Positions 6,845 through 15,253 of a DNA stretch of 64,000 nt are shown piece after piece. The stretch is from assembly GCF_020982545.1 (NCBI RefSeq), contig NZ_JAJKLK010000029.1, forward strand, positions 1 to 64,000, given 5' to 3'. The notes beneath the pieces are model-generated. The model saw nothing but the letters and a program-made list of their open reading frames with translations, searched no databases and had not been told where the DNA came from. The position numbers and the translations under genes were made by a program. Source of the DNA: Streptomyces sp. MNU76. Its GTDB lineage: Bacteria > Actinomycetota > Actinomycetes > Streptomycetales > Streptomycetaceae. Each line of letters opens with the position of its first letter. Positions within the stretch are counted from its first letter, which is position 1.

Positions 6845-8182
6845 TCAGGCCAGGCCGAACCGTTCGGCGTGCACCTGCCGTCGGGGGACCGCCAGTTCAC
6901 GCAGTGCGCCGAGCACGGCCGCGGTCATCGAGGGCGGGCCGCAGACGTACACGTCGCGGTCGGTGATGTCGGGGACCAGAGCCCGCAGACTGCCCGGCTC
7001 GAACGGCGGTGTTCCCTCGCCCCTGCGACCGGTCAGCAGGTGCAGTCGCCCGCCGCGGGCCGCGACCAGCGCCCGTACCTCGTCGACCAGCACGGCGTCC
7101 CTCTCGCTGCGCACCCGGTAGAGCACGACCACGTCACCGGTCGCTTTCTCCTCCAACAGGGAACGGACGGGGGTGATCCCCACCCCGCCCGCGATCAGCA
7201 GGGCACCGGGCCGCGTCCGGTGCAGCGAGGTGAACGCACCGTACGGGCCCTCGACGAACGCGCGGCTCCCCACCGGGAGTTCGCGCAGTCCGGCGCTGCC
7301 GCTGCCGACCGCCTTGGCGGTCAGCCGCAGCGTCCGACCGTCGGGCGCCGCCGACAGCGAGAACGGATTGGCCAGCCACCAGTGGTTGTGTCCGGGAAAC
7401 CGCCAGACGCAGAACTGGCCCGCCCGGGCCGGCAGCCGGTCGAGGTGGCGGCCGGTGACGTGCACCGACACCACGTCGTCCGATTCCGGTACGACCGCCG
7501 CGACCTGGAACCGGTGGTAGGCGTTGCGCCACACGGGCAGGACGATCCGGCCCGCGACCAGGGCGCCGAACGCGAACAGCCACAGGGCCCACCAGTAGGC
7601 CCACGCGAACGAGGAGGAGGCGAACGTCGTGGTCTCCAGCAACTGGTGGACGAAGGCCAGCCCCAGCGCCAGGTACAACAACAGATGCAGGCCGTGCCAG
7701 GTCTCGTACCGCAGCCGCCGGCGCACCGCACGGGCGGAGACCGCGGCGACCACGACCACGATCGCCGCGGCCAGCATCCCGAGCAGGGAGGCCGGCACCC
7801 CGGCCAGCGCGAAGAAGGTCTTCGCCATCGACGCGTCGTCGAGCCTCGCGTAGCCCAGCACCACCAGCACGGCGTGGGTGAGGAGCGTCCACAGCAGGGT
7901 GAAGCCGACCCACCGGTGCCACACCGTCAGCCGGTCCATGCCGATACGACGGTCGAGCCACGGCAGCCGGGCCACCAGCAGCAACTGGAACAGCATCAGC
8001 ACGGCGGCGTGCAGACCGAAGAACTTGGCGACCGTGAGCACCCCGTTCTTGCCCGTGCCCGTCGTGGCGAACAGGATCTCGACGATCGCCAGGTTGACCA
8101 CGACGAACGTCCACAGCGCCCAACGCGCCGCGGTGACAGGAGCTATGGTGCCGTGCCGCACCCTCGTACTCGTCGCGTCCAC
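6845..8182 (-). CDS. Ferric-reductase-like membrane flavoprotein
   Basis: The protein has 445 residues. The first half has about six membrane helices of the ferric-reductase-like (cytochrome b) type, with His pairs for haem in VWHRWVGF, LTHAVL, ETWHGLHLLLY and FVHQLL. The second half is a ferredoxin-NADP reductase-type module with an FAD-binding barrel (GQFCVWRFPGHNHW, NPFSLS), an NAD(P) site (IAGGVGITPVRSLL) and the terminal VYVCGPPSMTAAV motif. It should pass electrons from NAD(P)H through FAD and haem across the membrane. In Streptomyces such genes often stand next to an FMN-binding protein or a sensor pair; neither is present here. The start at 8182 is the first ATG of the frame. Confidence 0.88.
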   Translation of the reverse strand: MDATSTRVRHGTIAPVTAARWALWTFVVVNLAIVEILFATTGTGKNGVLTVAKFFGLHAAVLMLFQLLLVARLPWLDRRIGMDRLTVWHRWVGFTLLWTLLTHAVLVVLGYARLDDASMAKTFFALAGVPASLLGMLAAAIVVVVAAVSARAVRRRLRYETWHGLHLLLYLALGLAFVHQLLETTTFASSSFAWAYWWALWLFAFGALVAGRIVLPVWRNAYHRFQVAAVVPESDDVVSVHVTGRHLDRLPARAGQFCVWRFPGHNHWWLANPFSLSAAPDGRTLRLTAKAVGSGSAGLRELPVGSRAFVEGPYGAFTSLHRTRPGALLIAGGVGITPVRSLLEEKATGDVVVLYRVRSERDAVLVDEVRALVAARGGRLHLLTGRRGEGTPPFEPGSLRALVPDITDRDVYVCGPPSMTAAVLGALRELAVPRRQVHAERFGLA

Positions 8183-8247
8183 CGCTTCCCCTCCGGTTCA
8201 TATGAAGTACTCCGCCCGCTCCCGACGGGATCGCGGGGATCGGGCGC

Positions 8248-8925
8248 TCAAAATGCGCCAAGTCCCCGTGGGCGGAGCAAGAATAGGGAACGTGGCAAGA
8301 AGTAGACCCCGCTGGGCCGAGACTGGTTCCTCCTCGTTACGCAGCACGTCAGTTCGGCCGTCACGGCGCCCGCATCCTGCTCCGCGGCCCAGGTCCGCAG
8401 CAGGGTTTCGGCCTCTTCCCGTGACAACGGGCCACGTGCGAGACACAGATCCTGCAGATGGCGAGTGGCTTCGTAGGTCGCCGCCCACCGAGCGGTCCGG
8501 CCTGCCGACCGCCAGCCGTCCATGTCCTGTTCCCGGCCGAGCCCCAGCTCCTGGAACAGGTCGTGAGGGGCCGCCTCTTCGGAGCCCTCCACCACGACAT
8601 CGATCAGAGCGAGCGCGGCATTGATCGGCCACTCCTCCCGTGGACCGGTGAAGTCCCGGGTGTGGGCCGGACCCCAGACCTTCGCGCCGGCGCGCCACAC
8701 GGCGGCGCTCTGGTGACCCACACCTCCGTGGAAATCCGCCTCCACATGGGCGATCGGCCCGCCCCGGGACCAGTCGCGCAGCATCGGCTCCGCGAGGAGG
8801 TGGGGCGTGACAGGAACCAGCCCCACGCCCCGGCGGAGCGGGACGACATCCGCGTCCCGCATCCCGGCGGTCTCGCTCCTGAGCAGATCGAAACGTCCCA
8901 CGACGGCGTTGAGCTCGTACGGCAT
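8248..8925 (-). CDS. Hypothetical protein
   Basis: I do not recognise a family for this 225-residue protein. The start is placed at ATG 8925 (MPYELNAVVGRFDLLRSETAG), because the region upstream overlaps the divergent phosphatase gene. It is soluble and acidic, with no signal peptide or membrane helix. Readable segments are HVEADFHGGVGHQSAAVW, a Trp-rich centre and a helical second half (EEAETLLRTWAAEQDAGAV). The last 25 residues (from TRRNQSRP) are basic and hydrophobic and may be an extension past a lost stop. It is transcribed divergently from the SpoIIE phosphatase with a 124-bp gap that could hold shared control elements. Confidence 0.65.
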   Translation of the reverse strand: MPYELNAVVGRFDLLRSETAGMRDADVVPLRRGVGLVPVTPHLLAEPMLRDWSRGGPIAHVEADFHGGVGHQSAAVWRAGAKVWGPAHTRDFTGPREEWPINAALALIDVVVEGSEEAAPHDLFQELGLGREQDMDGWRSAGRTARWAATYEATRHLQDLCLARGPLSREEAETLLRTWAAEQDAGAVTAELTCCVTRRNQSRPSGVYFLPRSLFLLRPRGLGAF

Positions 8926-9049
8926 TCCCGCAGGGTAGACGCACAACGGCAGCGCGCGTGACGCGGGCTGTGACCTCCTTCTCGTGAGCCCGTCGGGTGA
9001 TGTCACGAAAACTCGGGGAAGAAGGTGCGGCAACCGATCGGAGGTTGTC

Positions 9050-10210
9050 GTGGAAGGTGCAGACCTGGAACTGGGTGAGTTGTTGGCCGCTGCGGAGGCG
9101 GCCCCGCCCGGCGATTCCGTCGAAGTGGTGGCGCACGATCTGCAGAAGCGGCTGGGCGCGGAGCGCGTGTCGTTTCTGTTCGTCGACCTCATGGGGCAGC
9201 GGCTGGTACGGCTCCCCGCGCCCGCGGACGAGTGGGTGGACCGGAGCGAGCCGATCGATCTGCACGGCAGCGTCTACGACGACGTACTGCGGAGCCAGCG
9301 CCAGTACATCGAACCGGACGGACAGGGCGGACAGCGCGTCATCACGCCGGTCACCAACCGCGGCGACTGCATCGGCGTCCTGGAGGTGACCCTGCAGCAC
9401 ACCGCGGACACCGTGCTCCGGCAGGTCCGCGACGCGGCCCACGCGTTGGCCTACATCATCGTCACGGACCGCCGCTTCACCGATCTGTACCACCTGGGCA
9501 GACGGACCACCCGCACCAGTCTGGCCGCCGAGATCCAGCACCAACTGCTGCCCTCGTCGTCCTGCTGCGAGGCGGCCCAGTTCACCCTCGCGGCCGGGCT
9601 CGTCCCGGCCGACGACATCGGGGGCGACACCTACGACTACACACTCGACCGAGACACCCTGCACCTGTCCATCACCGACGCCATGGGCCACGACACCCAG
9701 TCCGCCCTGCTCGCCACGTTGTTGGTCGGCGCGCTACGACACGCGCGCCGCGGCGGCTGTGACGCCCTCGCCCAGGCCGAGCACGCCCACCAGGCCCTGC
9801 TGCGCCACAGCCGGGGCCTGGCCACCGGGCAGTTGCTCTGCGTCGAACTGGCGACCGGCCTGTGCGAACTGGTCAACGCCGGACACCCCTGGCCGCTGCG
9901 GCTGCGTGACGGCACGGTCGAAGAGGTCGCACTCGCCGTCAACCTGCCCTTCGGAGTGTCGGCCCCCGTCCCCTACCGCGTACAGGAACTGCGGCTGCGT
10001 CCCGGCGACCGCCTGATCCTGCTCACCGACGGGATGCAGGACCGCGGCGCGGCGGCCGCCGATCTGGTCTCGGTGCTGAAGGACACCCGCGACCTGCATC
10101 CGAGGGAAGTCGTCCGCAGCCTGACCGCCGCCGTACTCGACGCCTGTCACGGCCACCTCAAGGACGACGCCACGGTCCTGGTGCTGGACTGGCACGGCAA
10201 TCCCGAATGA
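9050..10210 (+). CDS. GAF-SpoIIE (PP2C-type) serine phosphatase
   Basis: This is a 386-residue cytoplasmic regulator. The first half (about 10-150) looks like a GAF sensory domain (ERVSFLFVDLMGQRLVRL, VITPVTNRGDCIGVLEV). The second half (about 185-386) is a SpoIIE/PP2C phosphatase with metal-binding Asp motifs in DDIGGDTYDY, DAMGHD, LTDGMQD and KDDATVLVLDW. Such enzymes dephosphorylate anti-anti-sigma factors in sigma-B-like partner-switching systems. GTG at 9050 is chosen as the start because GGAGG lies 5 bases upstream; the frame opens 22 codons earlier without a ribosome site. A STAS protein that could be a substrate is encoded at 60001-60393, but there is no adjacent partner. Confidence 0.88.
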   Translation: MEGADLELGELLAAAEAAPPGDSVEVVAHDLQKRLGAERVSFLFVDLMGQRLVRLPAPADEWVDRSEPIDLHGSVYDDVLRSQRQYIEPDGQGGQRVITPVTNRGDCIGVLEVTLQHTADTVLRQVRDAAHALAYIIVTDRRFTDLYHLGRRTTRTSLAAEIQHQLLPSSSCCEAAQFTLAAGLVPADDIGGDTYDYTLDRDTLHLSITDAMGHDTQSALLATLLVGALRHARRGGCDALAQAEHAHQALLRHSRGLATGQLLCVELATGLCELVNAGHPWPLRLRDGTVEEVALAVNLPFGVSAPVPYRVQELRLRPGDRLILLTDGMQDRGAAAADLVSVLKDTRDLHPREVVRSLTAAVLDACHGHLKDDATVLVLDWHGNPE

Positions 10211-10301
10211 GAGCCCCCGTGCCCCAGTTGTGCCTTCACAAACAAGGAAAGATGGGGGATTGGTGAAGCATTGGCAGGGCAATCGAGGGTGCAGGAGGTT
10301 G

Positions 10302-10478
10302 ATGACAATGGTTCCCCTGCTTCTGGTTCTGCTTCTCGCCGTGATCCTCTTCGGTGCGGGTTTCGCCCTCGAAGTGCTGTGGTGGGTGGCTCTCGTCGTC
10401 CTGGTGCTGTGGCTGCTGGGCTTCGTGATGCGCTCCACCCACGCCGGTGGTGGCCGTGGCCGCTGGTACCGATGGTGA
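10302..10478 (+). CDS. Small hydrophobic membrane protein
   Basis: This 58-residue protein begins at ATG 10302 behind a strong AGGAGG. It has two closely spaced hydrophobic helices (PLLLVLLLAVILFGAGFALE and VLWWVALVVLVLWLLGFVM) and a basic, Gly-rich tail ending RGRWYRW. It matches the lmo0937-like tiny membrane proteins that are common in Streptomyces and have no defined function. It lies 91 bp after the phosphatase gene and just before the broken cardiolipin synthase, and may share their stress-related transcription. Confidence 0.8.
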   Translation: MTMVPLLLVLLLAVILFGAGFALEVLWWVALVVLVLWLLGFVMRSTHAGGGRGRWYRW

Positions 10479-10488
10479 CGCGGGCGAG

Positions 10489-11446
10489 ATGCCGACGGCC
10501 ATGACCCGTACGCGAGACACGACCGGCACAAGACAGACGCCCGAGTCGGCTCCCCCACTCATCGAAGGCCCCGGCATGCCGTCCGTGGAGGACCGCGTCC
10601 TGCGCCCGCGCCGCCGACTGGAACGGCTGATAGGAGTCGCGGCGACCGAGGGCAACGCGCTCACCGCGCTGCGCGACGGGGACGAGATCTTCGCCGCGAT
10701 GCTGGGCGCGATCCGTCGTGCCCGGCACACGGTGGACATGATGACGTTCGTGTACTGGAGGGGGGACATCGCCCGCGAGTTCGCCCAGGTGCTCGCGGAG
10801 CGGGCCCGCGCCGGGGTGCGGGTACGGCTCCTCCTGGACGGGTTCGGCAGCCGGCTGATCGAGACCGAGCAACTGGAGACGATGGAGCCGGCCGGTGTGC
10901 AGGTGGCCTGGTTCCGTAAGCCGCTGTATCTCTCACCAGCCGCTGTATCTCTCACCGCTCAAACAGAACCACCGCTGCCACCGCAAGGTCCTCGTCGTCG
11001 ACGAGGAGACGGCGTTCACTGGCGGGGTGGGCATCGCCCAGGAACGGTGCGGTGACGCGCGTGACGAGAACGAGTGGCGCGACACGCACGTCGAGGTCCG
11101 CGGGCCCGCGGTCGACGGCATAGCCGCCGCGTTCGCGCAGAACTGGGCCGAGTGATGCGGAGTGAGGATCCACCAGTACCGGCCGACGATGATGCACGCG
11201 AAGGTCGTCACCGTCGACCGCGTCGCCGCGCTGATCGGTTCGACCAACTTCAACCGCCGCTCCCTCGACCACGACGAGGAGCTCATGCTGGCCGTGCTCG
11301 ACGAGGAGTTCCCTCGTACCCTCGACGCGCACTTCGAGGCGGACATCGCGTCGAGCGACGCCATCCTGCCCGGCCGGTGGAAACGGCGCTCCGTCCTCCA
11401 GAGGGCCCGGGAGACCGCGGTACAGCCCATCCGCCGCTTTCTCTGA
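10489..11446 (+). pseudogene. Cardiolipin synthase/phospholipase D family protein, broken twice
   Basis: The sequence encodes a PLD-superfamily enzyme that would join phosphatidylglycerol molecules, or related lipids, at the membrane. The N-terminal part (10489-10937) and the first HKD motif (HRKVLVVD) are in different frames, because the 19-bp unit at about 10921-10958 is duplicated in tandem; removing one copy restores the frame. Further on, the segment after FAQNWAE reads TGA (11153-11155) and then continues in the same frame with CGVRIHQYRP and the second HKD (HAKVVTVD). About 100 residues normally found between these points are missing. The two lesions are independent, and together they make a functional product unlikely. 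Confidence 0.88.
10921..10958 (+). repeat. 19-bp tandem duplication causing a frameshift
   Basis: GCCGCTGTATCTCTCACC occurs twice back to back with a 19-base period inside the cardiolipin synthase remnant. The copies differ only in the last base (A then G). Nineteen bases shift the frame by one and explain the frame change here. Confidence 0.85.
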
Positions 11447-11551
11447 GCGTGACGACAGGCGACCAGGAAGCCGCGGGATCGGGAGGCCGGGCGACCGGAG
11501 GCCGGGGTTCGGGGGCCGGGATCAGAGGTCCGGGTGTCTGCGTGCGTCCCG

Positions 11552-13861
11552 CTACGCCACCGCGCTCAGCGTGTCCGCGAGGCGTCGGCGGGACGCGCGG
11601 GCCGCGGGTACGGCGGCCAGGGCCAGTGCCCCCAGGAGCGCCGCCGCACCGAAGGCGGTCAGCGCCAGGAGGGAGGGCCCCTGCGCGATGCCGGCCCCGA
11701 TGCCGCTCGACCTGCCCTGCGCGTCGATCAGCCATCGCGCGAGGGGGAGCCCCAGGACCAGGGCGACCGTGAGCGCGGCCAGGGCGGTGCAGCCCGTGGC
11801 GGTCACGGTGATCGCGGTGATCTGCCGCGGTGACAGCCCGGCCGCCTTGAGCGCCAGCAGGTCCCGTTCGCTCTCGCGCACCGTGCCACCGATGACGGTC
11901 AGCAGCTCGACCAGACCGATCAGCGCGAGAACGCCCAGCAGGCCGATGACGACACCCCGCAGCGGCGAGAGGCCGTCGGCGGGGTTCGTCACGGCGTGCG
12001 CCTCCAGCTGTCCTCGGCCCGCCGCGCCGGTCAGATCGGCCGCGACCGCCTGCGGATCGGCGTCGGGGCGCAGCCGCAACTGGTAGAGCGTGGAGCGGAG
12101 TGCGCGGTCGTTCTCCCGGAGCGTGTCGAGGGAGGTGGAGATGACGCGGCCGGCGTTGTCCGGTTCGATGCTGCGGCCCACGATGTGCAGGATCTGCGGC
12201 CGGCCGCCCACCGTCATGCGCACCCAGTCGCCCACGCGCACGTCCAGCAGGTCCAGCAGCCCCTGCCCGGCCACCGCCTCGTCGGGCCCCCGGGCGGTAC
12301 GGCCCTCGGCGAGGGCGAAGGGGAAGGGGTCCTCGTCCGTGCCGAGGCCGCGCAGCGCGATCGTCGCCGTCTGCCCCGGCACGAGGGCGGCCACCTCGAC
12401 ACCGGGGTGGACGGCGGTCACGTCCGGATGACGGGCCAGGAGAGCTTGCGTGGCCGCGGCGTTCGCACCGTCGTCGGCACGCACGGTCAACGCGGCGGGC
12501 AGGCCCATCCGCTCCGGGTGGCCGTGGAAGCGGTCGATGGTCGTCCACGCGCTCAGCGCCACCACGATCAGCGTCAACGGCAGCGCGAGCCGCCCGACGG
12601 TGGCCAGGGTGCGAGGTCGGCGGGTGAACGCCTTGTGCCAGCCGAGCACCAGCGCGGGCGGCAGCCGCAGGGCGAGCGCCCGGCGTGCCGGCGCGGACAG
12701 CGGCCCGCCGGCCGGCAGGGCGGCCCGGGGCACCGGCACCGGCGGGACCCGCCCCGCCCGCCAGGCCGCGAGGCCGGTGGTCGCGCCGATGAACAGCACC
12801 ACCGCCACCGGCACCACGACGAGGGCCGCCGTGTGCCCGGGCAGGCCCTGCCACACATCGACCGCGTCGCCGAGCCGGCCCGGCAGCCGGGGCGCCAGCG
12901 CCTCGGTCAGCACCGCCGCGGCCACCGCCCCCAACAAGGCGTGGGCGAGGTGCTGGAGCAGGAAGACACCCACCAGCTGGCCCGGGGTGAACCCGATCGC
13001 CTTCAGGATCGAGATGTCCCGCAGATGCCCCCGGACCCGGGTGCCGATCGCCCCGTGCACGGCGAGTCCCGCGGCGACCAGCGCGCCCAGCCCGAAGAGC
13101 CCCAGCACCTGGCCGAGCAGCCGGTCGTCGCCCTGGGCCTCGGACCGGGCCTGCTGCCAGGAGGAGACCTCGCTGACGGCACCGGCCCCGAGCAGGGTGA
13201 CGGCCCGCTGGACGGCGTAGTCGGTGGCGTCCGGGTCGGTCAGCCGCAGCCCGATCACGTGGCCGCCGCCGGACCCGGGGCCGGAACGGGGCAGGACCGC
13301 GGGCGCCGCCCACACCACTCCGGGCCGCTCGCCCCTGCGGTAACCGGGCTCGGCGCTGTCGGCGACACCGAGGACGGTCAGTGTCCCGCCGCCGCCCGGC
13401 AGGGTGAGGACGTCCCCGGGACCGGCCAGCAGTGCCTGGGCGAGGCCGCTCTCCAGCACCACCCCGTCCGACCTGGCGGGATCCAGCCAGCGTCCGGAGG
13501 TGAGCAGCGGGCGGCCGGTGACGGGCCGCTCGCCGGTGCCGCGCAGCTCGACCGAGGCGCGTGTGCCACGCGAGGCGAGCGTGGTGGCGGCGGTGGGGTA
13601 GGGGCCCGCGACGGCCTCGACCCCGTCCAGGTCCTCCAGCGCGGTGAGGTCGGAGGCCTCGGCGGAGGCGGCGGTGTGGATCCACACATGGGCGCCCCGG
13701 GACTGCGTGAAGACACGCTGCCAGGGGTTGGTGGCGTAGCCGAAGAGGGCCGCCGCCAGCAGCAGGGAGGTGACGATGCCGACGGTGGCGAGGACCAGGA
13801 ACAGCGCCTCGCCGCGATGGGTCCGCAGGTCCGAGTGCGCCCAGCGCAACATGGCTCGCAT
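11552..13861 (-). CDS. FtsX-type ABC transporter permease (MacB/LolC-like)
   Basis: This 769-residue membrane protein has two FtsX-like repeats. An N-terminal helix (VLATVGIVTSLLLAAALFGY) is followed by a large extracellular domain (about 40-230) and three helices around 240-370. A second N-helix near 420-440 (LALPLTLIVVALSAWTTI) is followed by another extracellular domain and three final helices (about 640-755). Such permeases export lipids or peptides, or work mechanically on the envelope, with a LolD-type ATPase. The ATPase gene ends 3 bases upstream, and the PadR gene precedes that. The start ATG at 13861 follows AAGGAC. Confidence 0.88.
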   Translation of the reverse strand: MRAMLRWAHSDLRTHRGEALFLVLATVGIVTSLLLAAALFGYATNPWQRVFTQSRGAHVWIHTAASAEASDLTALEDLDGVEAVAGPYPTAATTLASRGTRASVELRGTGERPVTGRPLLTSGRWLDPARSDGVVLESGLAQALLAGPGDVLTLPGGGGTLTVLGVADSAEPGYRRGERPGVVWAAPAVLPRSGPGSGGGHVIGLRLTDPDATDYAVQRAVTLLGAGAVSEVSSWQQARSEAQGDDRLLGQVLGLFGLGALVAAGLAVHGAIGTRVRGHLRDISILKAIGFTPGQLVGVFLLQHLAHALLGAVAAAVLTEALAPRLPGRLGDAVDVWQGLPGHTAALVVVPVAVVLFIGATTGLAAWRAGRVPPVPVPRAALPAGGPLSAPARRALALRLPPALVLGWHKAFTRRPRTLATVGRLALPLTLIVVALSAWTTIDRFHGHPERMGLPAALTVRADDGANAAATQALLARHPDVTAVHPGVEVAALVPGQTATIALRGLGTDEDPFPFALAEGRTARGPDEAVAGQGLLDLLDVRVGDWVRMTVGGRPQILHIVGRSIEPDNAGRVISTSLDTLRENDRALRSTLYQLRLRPDADPQAVAADLTGAAGRGQLEAHAVTNPADGLSPLRGVVIGLLGVLALIGLVELLTVIGGTVRESERDLLALKAAGLSPRQITAITVTATGCTALAALTVALVLGLPLARWLIDAQGRSSGIGAGIAQGPSLLALTAFGAAALLGALALAAVPAARASRRRLADTLSAVA

Positions 13862-13864
13862 CGG

Positions 13865-14614
13865 TCAGTCCTTCAGCTCCAGCACGGCGGGCACCCCCGC
13901 GCCGGGCGTCGGCGTGCCGTCCAGCTCGACGTCGTCGGCTATGCGGCCGTCGAAGAAGCTGATGACCCGGTCCGCCGCGCTCGCGAGCCGGGCGTCGTGC
14001 GTGACCAGGAGGATCGTCTGCCCCCGCCGGTGGAAACGGGACAGCACCCGCGTCACCTCACGGGTCCCCTTGCTGTCCAGGCTGCCCGCGGGCTCGTCGG
14101 CCAGCAGCAGCGGGGGATGGTTCACCAGGGCGCGGGCGAGCGCGACGCGCTGCTGCTCGCCGCCGGACAGTTCGCCCGGCATGCTGCGCTCCTTGCCCGT
14201 GAGCCCCAGCTCCGCCAGCAGCTCCTCGCGCTCGGCGCGCGCCTTCTTGGCGGAGACCCCGGCCAGCAGCGCCGGCAGTTCCACGTTGTCCGCGACGGAC
14301 AGGTCGGAGACCAGGTTGAAGAACTGGAACACGATGCCGATACGGCGACGCCGCTCGACGGCCCAGCGAGCCTCGCCGTAGTCGTCCGTGAGCTCGCCGC
14401 CCAGCCAGATGCTGCCGCTGTCCGGCCGCTGCAGTCCGCCGAGCAGATGCAGCAGCGTCGACTTGCCCGCCCCGGAAGGGCCGGTGACGGCCACGAACTC
14501 GCCCTGCCGTACGCACAGGTCCACTCCGCGCACGGCATGGGCGGGCGCGCTCTGCCCGTGATGGGTCTTGACGAGGCCCTCGGCCCGCAGCACAGGGATG
14601 GGGGCGTCGCTCAC
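13865..14614 (-). CDS. ABC transporter ATP-binding protein (LolD/MacB type)
   Basis: This 249-residue ATPase powers the FtsX-type permease encoded directly downstream. The Walker A motif is GPSGAGKST (about residue 44), the signature is LSGGEQQR, and Walker B is LLLADEPAGSLD with the switch His in LVTHDARLA. The last 20 residues (TPTPGAGVPAVLELKD) extend past the core. Its ATG overlaps the PadR stop codon (ATGA, 14611-14614), so the genes are translationally coupled. Confidence 0.92.
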   Translation of the reverse strand: MSDAPIPVLRAEGLVKTHHGQSAPAHAVRGVDLCVRQGEFVAVTGPSGAGKSTLLHLLGGLQRPDSGSIWLGGELTDDYGEARWAVERRRRIGIVFQFFNLVSDLSVADNVELPALLAGVSAKKARAEREELLAELGLTGKERSMPGELSGGEQQRVALARALVNHPPLLLADEPAGSLDSKGTREVTRVLSRFHRRGQTILLVTHDARLASAADRVISFFDGRIADDVELDGTPTPGAGVPAVLELKD

Positions 14615-15129
14615 CCGGGCTCCTCCAGCTCCTCCTGGCAGCGCTCCAGCCAGTCGAGGTCGGCCTGGAGATGCAGCATGGCGCCCTCGATCAGCAGCCG
14701 GGAGACACGGTTGTCCCGGCCGTTCTCGGCTGTGGAGAGCTTCGACAGATTGCGCATGGTGTTCAGGTAGTGGCGCCGTTGTCTGTTGATCAGGGCGATC
14801 TGGTCGGCGAGACCGGTCCGCGGGGCGAGCGCGAGCTTCATGAAGAACTCGTCCCGGACCCGCGGCTCGTCCGCCGCCTCCTCGAACCAGGCGCGCAGCG
14901 CCTCCCGCCCGGCGTCGGTGAGGTGGTAGATCTTCTTGTTGGGCCGGCTCGACTGCTCGACCTCCTCGCCCTCGATCAGGCCCGACTTCTCGAGGCGGCC
15001 GAGGGTCACATAGATCTGGCCGACGTTCGGCTGAGGGTACGCGGCGCCCAGGAGTTGCTCAAGGTCCTGCTTGAGCTCGTAGCCATGGGCCGGGCCGCGC
15101 GCCAGCAGGGCCAGGAGGGGCAGGCGCAC
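14611..15129 (-). CDS. PadR-family transcriptional regulator
   Basis: The 172-residue repressor has a winged helix at residues 1-75 (LLALLARGPAHGYELKQDL, NVGQIYVTLGRLEKSGLI). The C-terminal part is a helical dimerisation domain (EALRAWFEEAADEPRVRDEF, then RRHYLNTMRNLSKL), typical of subfamily 1 PadR proteins. It is the first gene of a three-gene operon with an ABC exporter, so it probably controls that exporter and itself in response to an exported compound. The perfect inverted repeat ATACCT-AAC-AGGTAT at 15183-15197, 54 bp upstream of the start, is the obvious operator candidate. Confidence 0.88.
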   Translation of the reverse strand: MRLPLLALLARGPAHGYELKQDLEQLLGAAYPQPNVGQIYVTLGRLEKSGLIEGEEVEQSSRPNKKIYHLTDAGREALRAWFEEAADEPRVRDEFFMKLALAPRTGLADQIALINRQRRHYLNTMRNLSKLSTAENGRDNRVSRLLIEGAMLHLQADLDWLERCQEELEEPG

Positions 15130-15182
15130 TCGAGCTGTCCTCCTCGCAGCCTCGTATTGTGTTCCAGGCCCTAGTATCGCCC

Positions 15183-15197
15183 ATACCTAACAGGTAT
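15183..15197. promoter_or_regulatory. Inverted repeat ATACCT-N3-AGGTAT, operator candidate
   Basis: Perfect 6-bp arms with an AAC spacer lie between the divergent padR and solute-binding protein genes. The 9-mer TACCTAACA inside it recurs in both copies of the inverted repeat upstream of the alpha-glucosidase gene (16555-16563 reversed; 16668-16676), which hints at one regulator for both regions. PadR is the nearest candidate. Confidence 0.55.
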
Positions 15198-15253
15198 ACA
15201 TGGCCTCTGACTCCGGGCGAAGGTGCCCGGTGCCGGTGTACAGGGAGGAACCT

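Noticed and set aside
8198..9691. Minus-strand 497-residue open frame opposite the SpoIIE phosphatase
   Set aside because: It spans antisense to a well-supported phosphatase gene and reads the hypothetical gene at 8248-8925 in a wrong frame.
11996..14770. A 924-residue plus-strand open frame
   Set aside because: It lies entirely antisense to the FtsX permease, ABC ATPase and PadR genes. Composition is Arg/Gly/His-rich with no domain, as expected for a GC-rich shadow frame.
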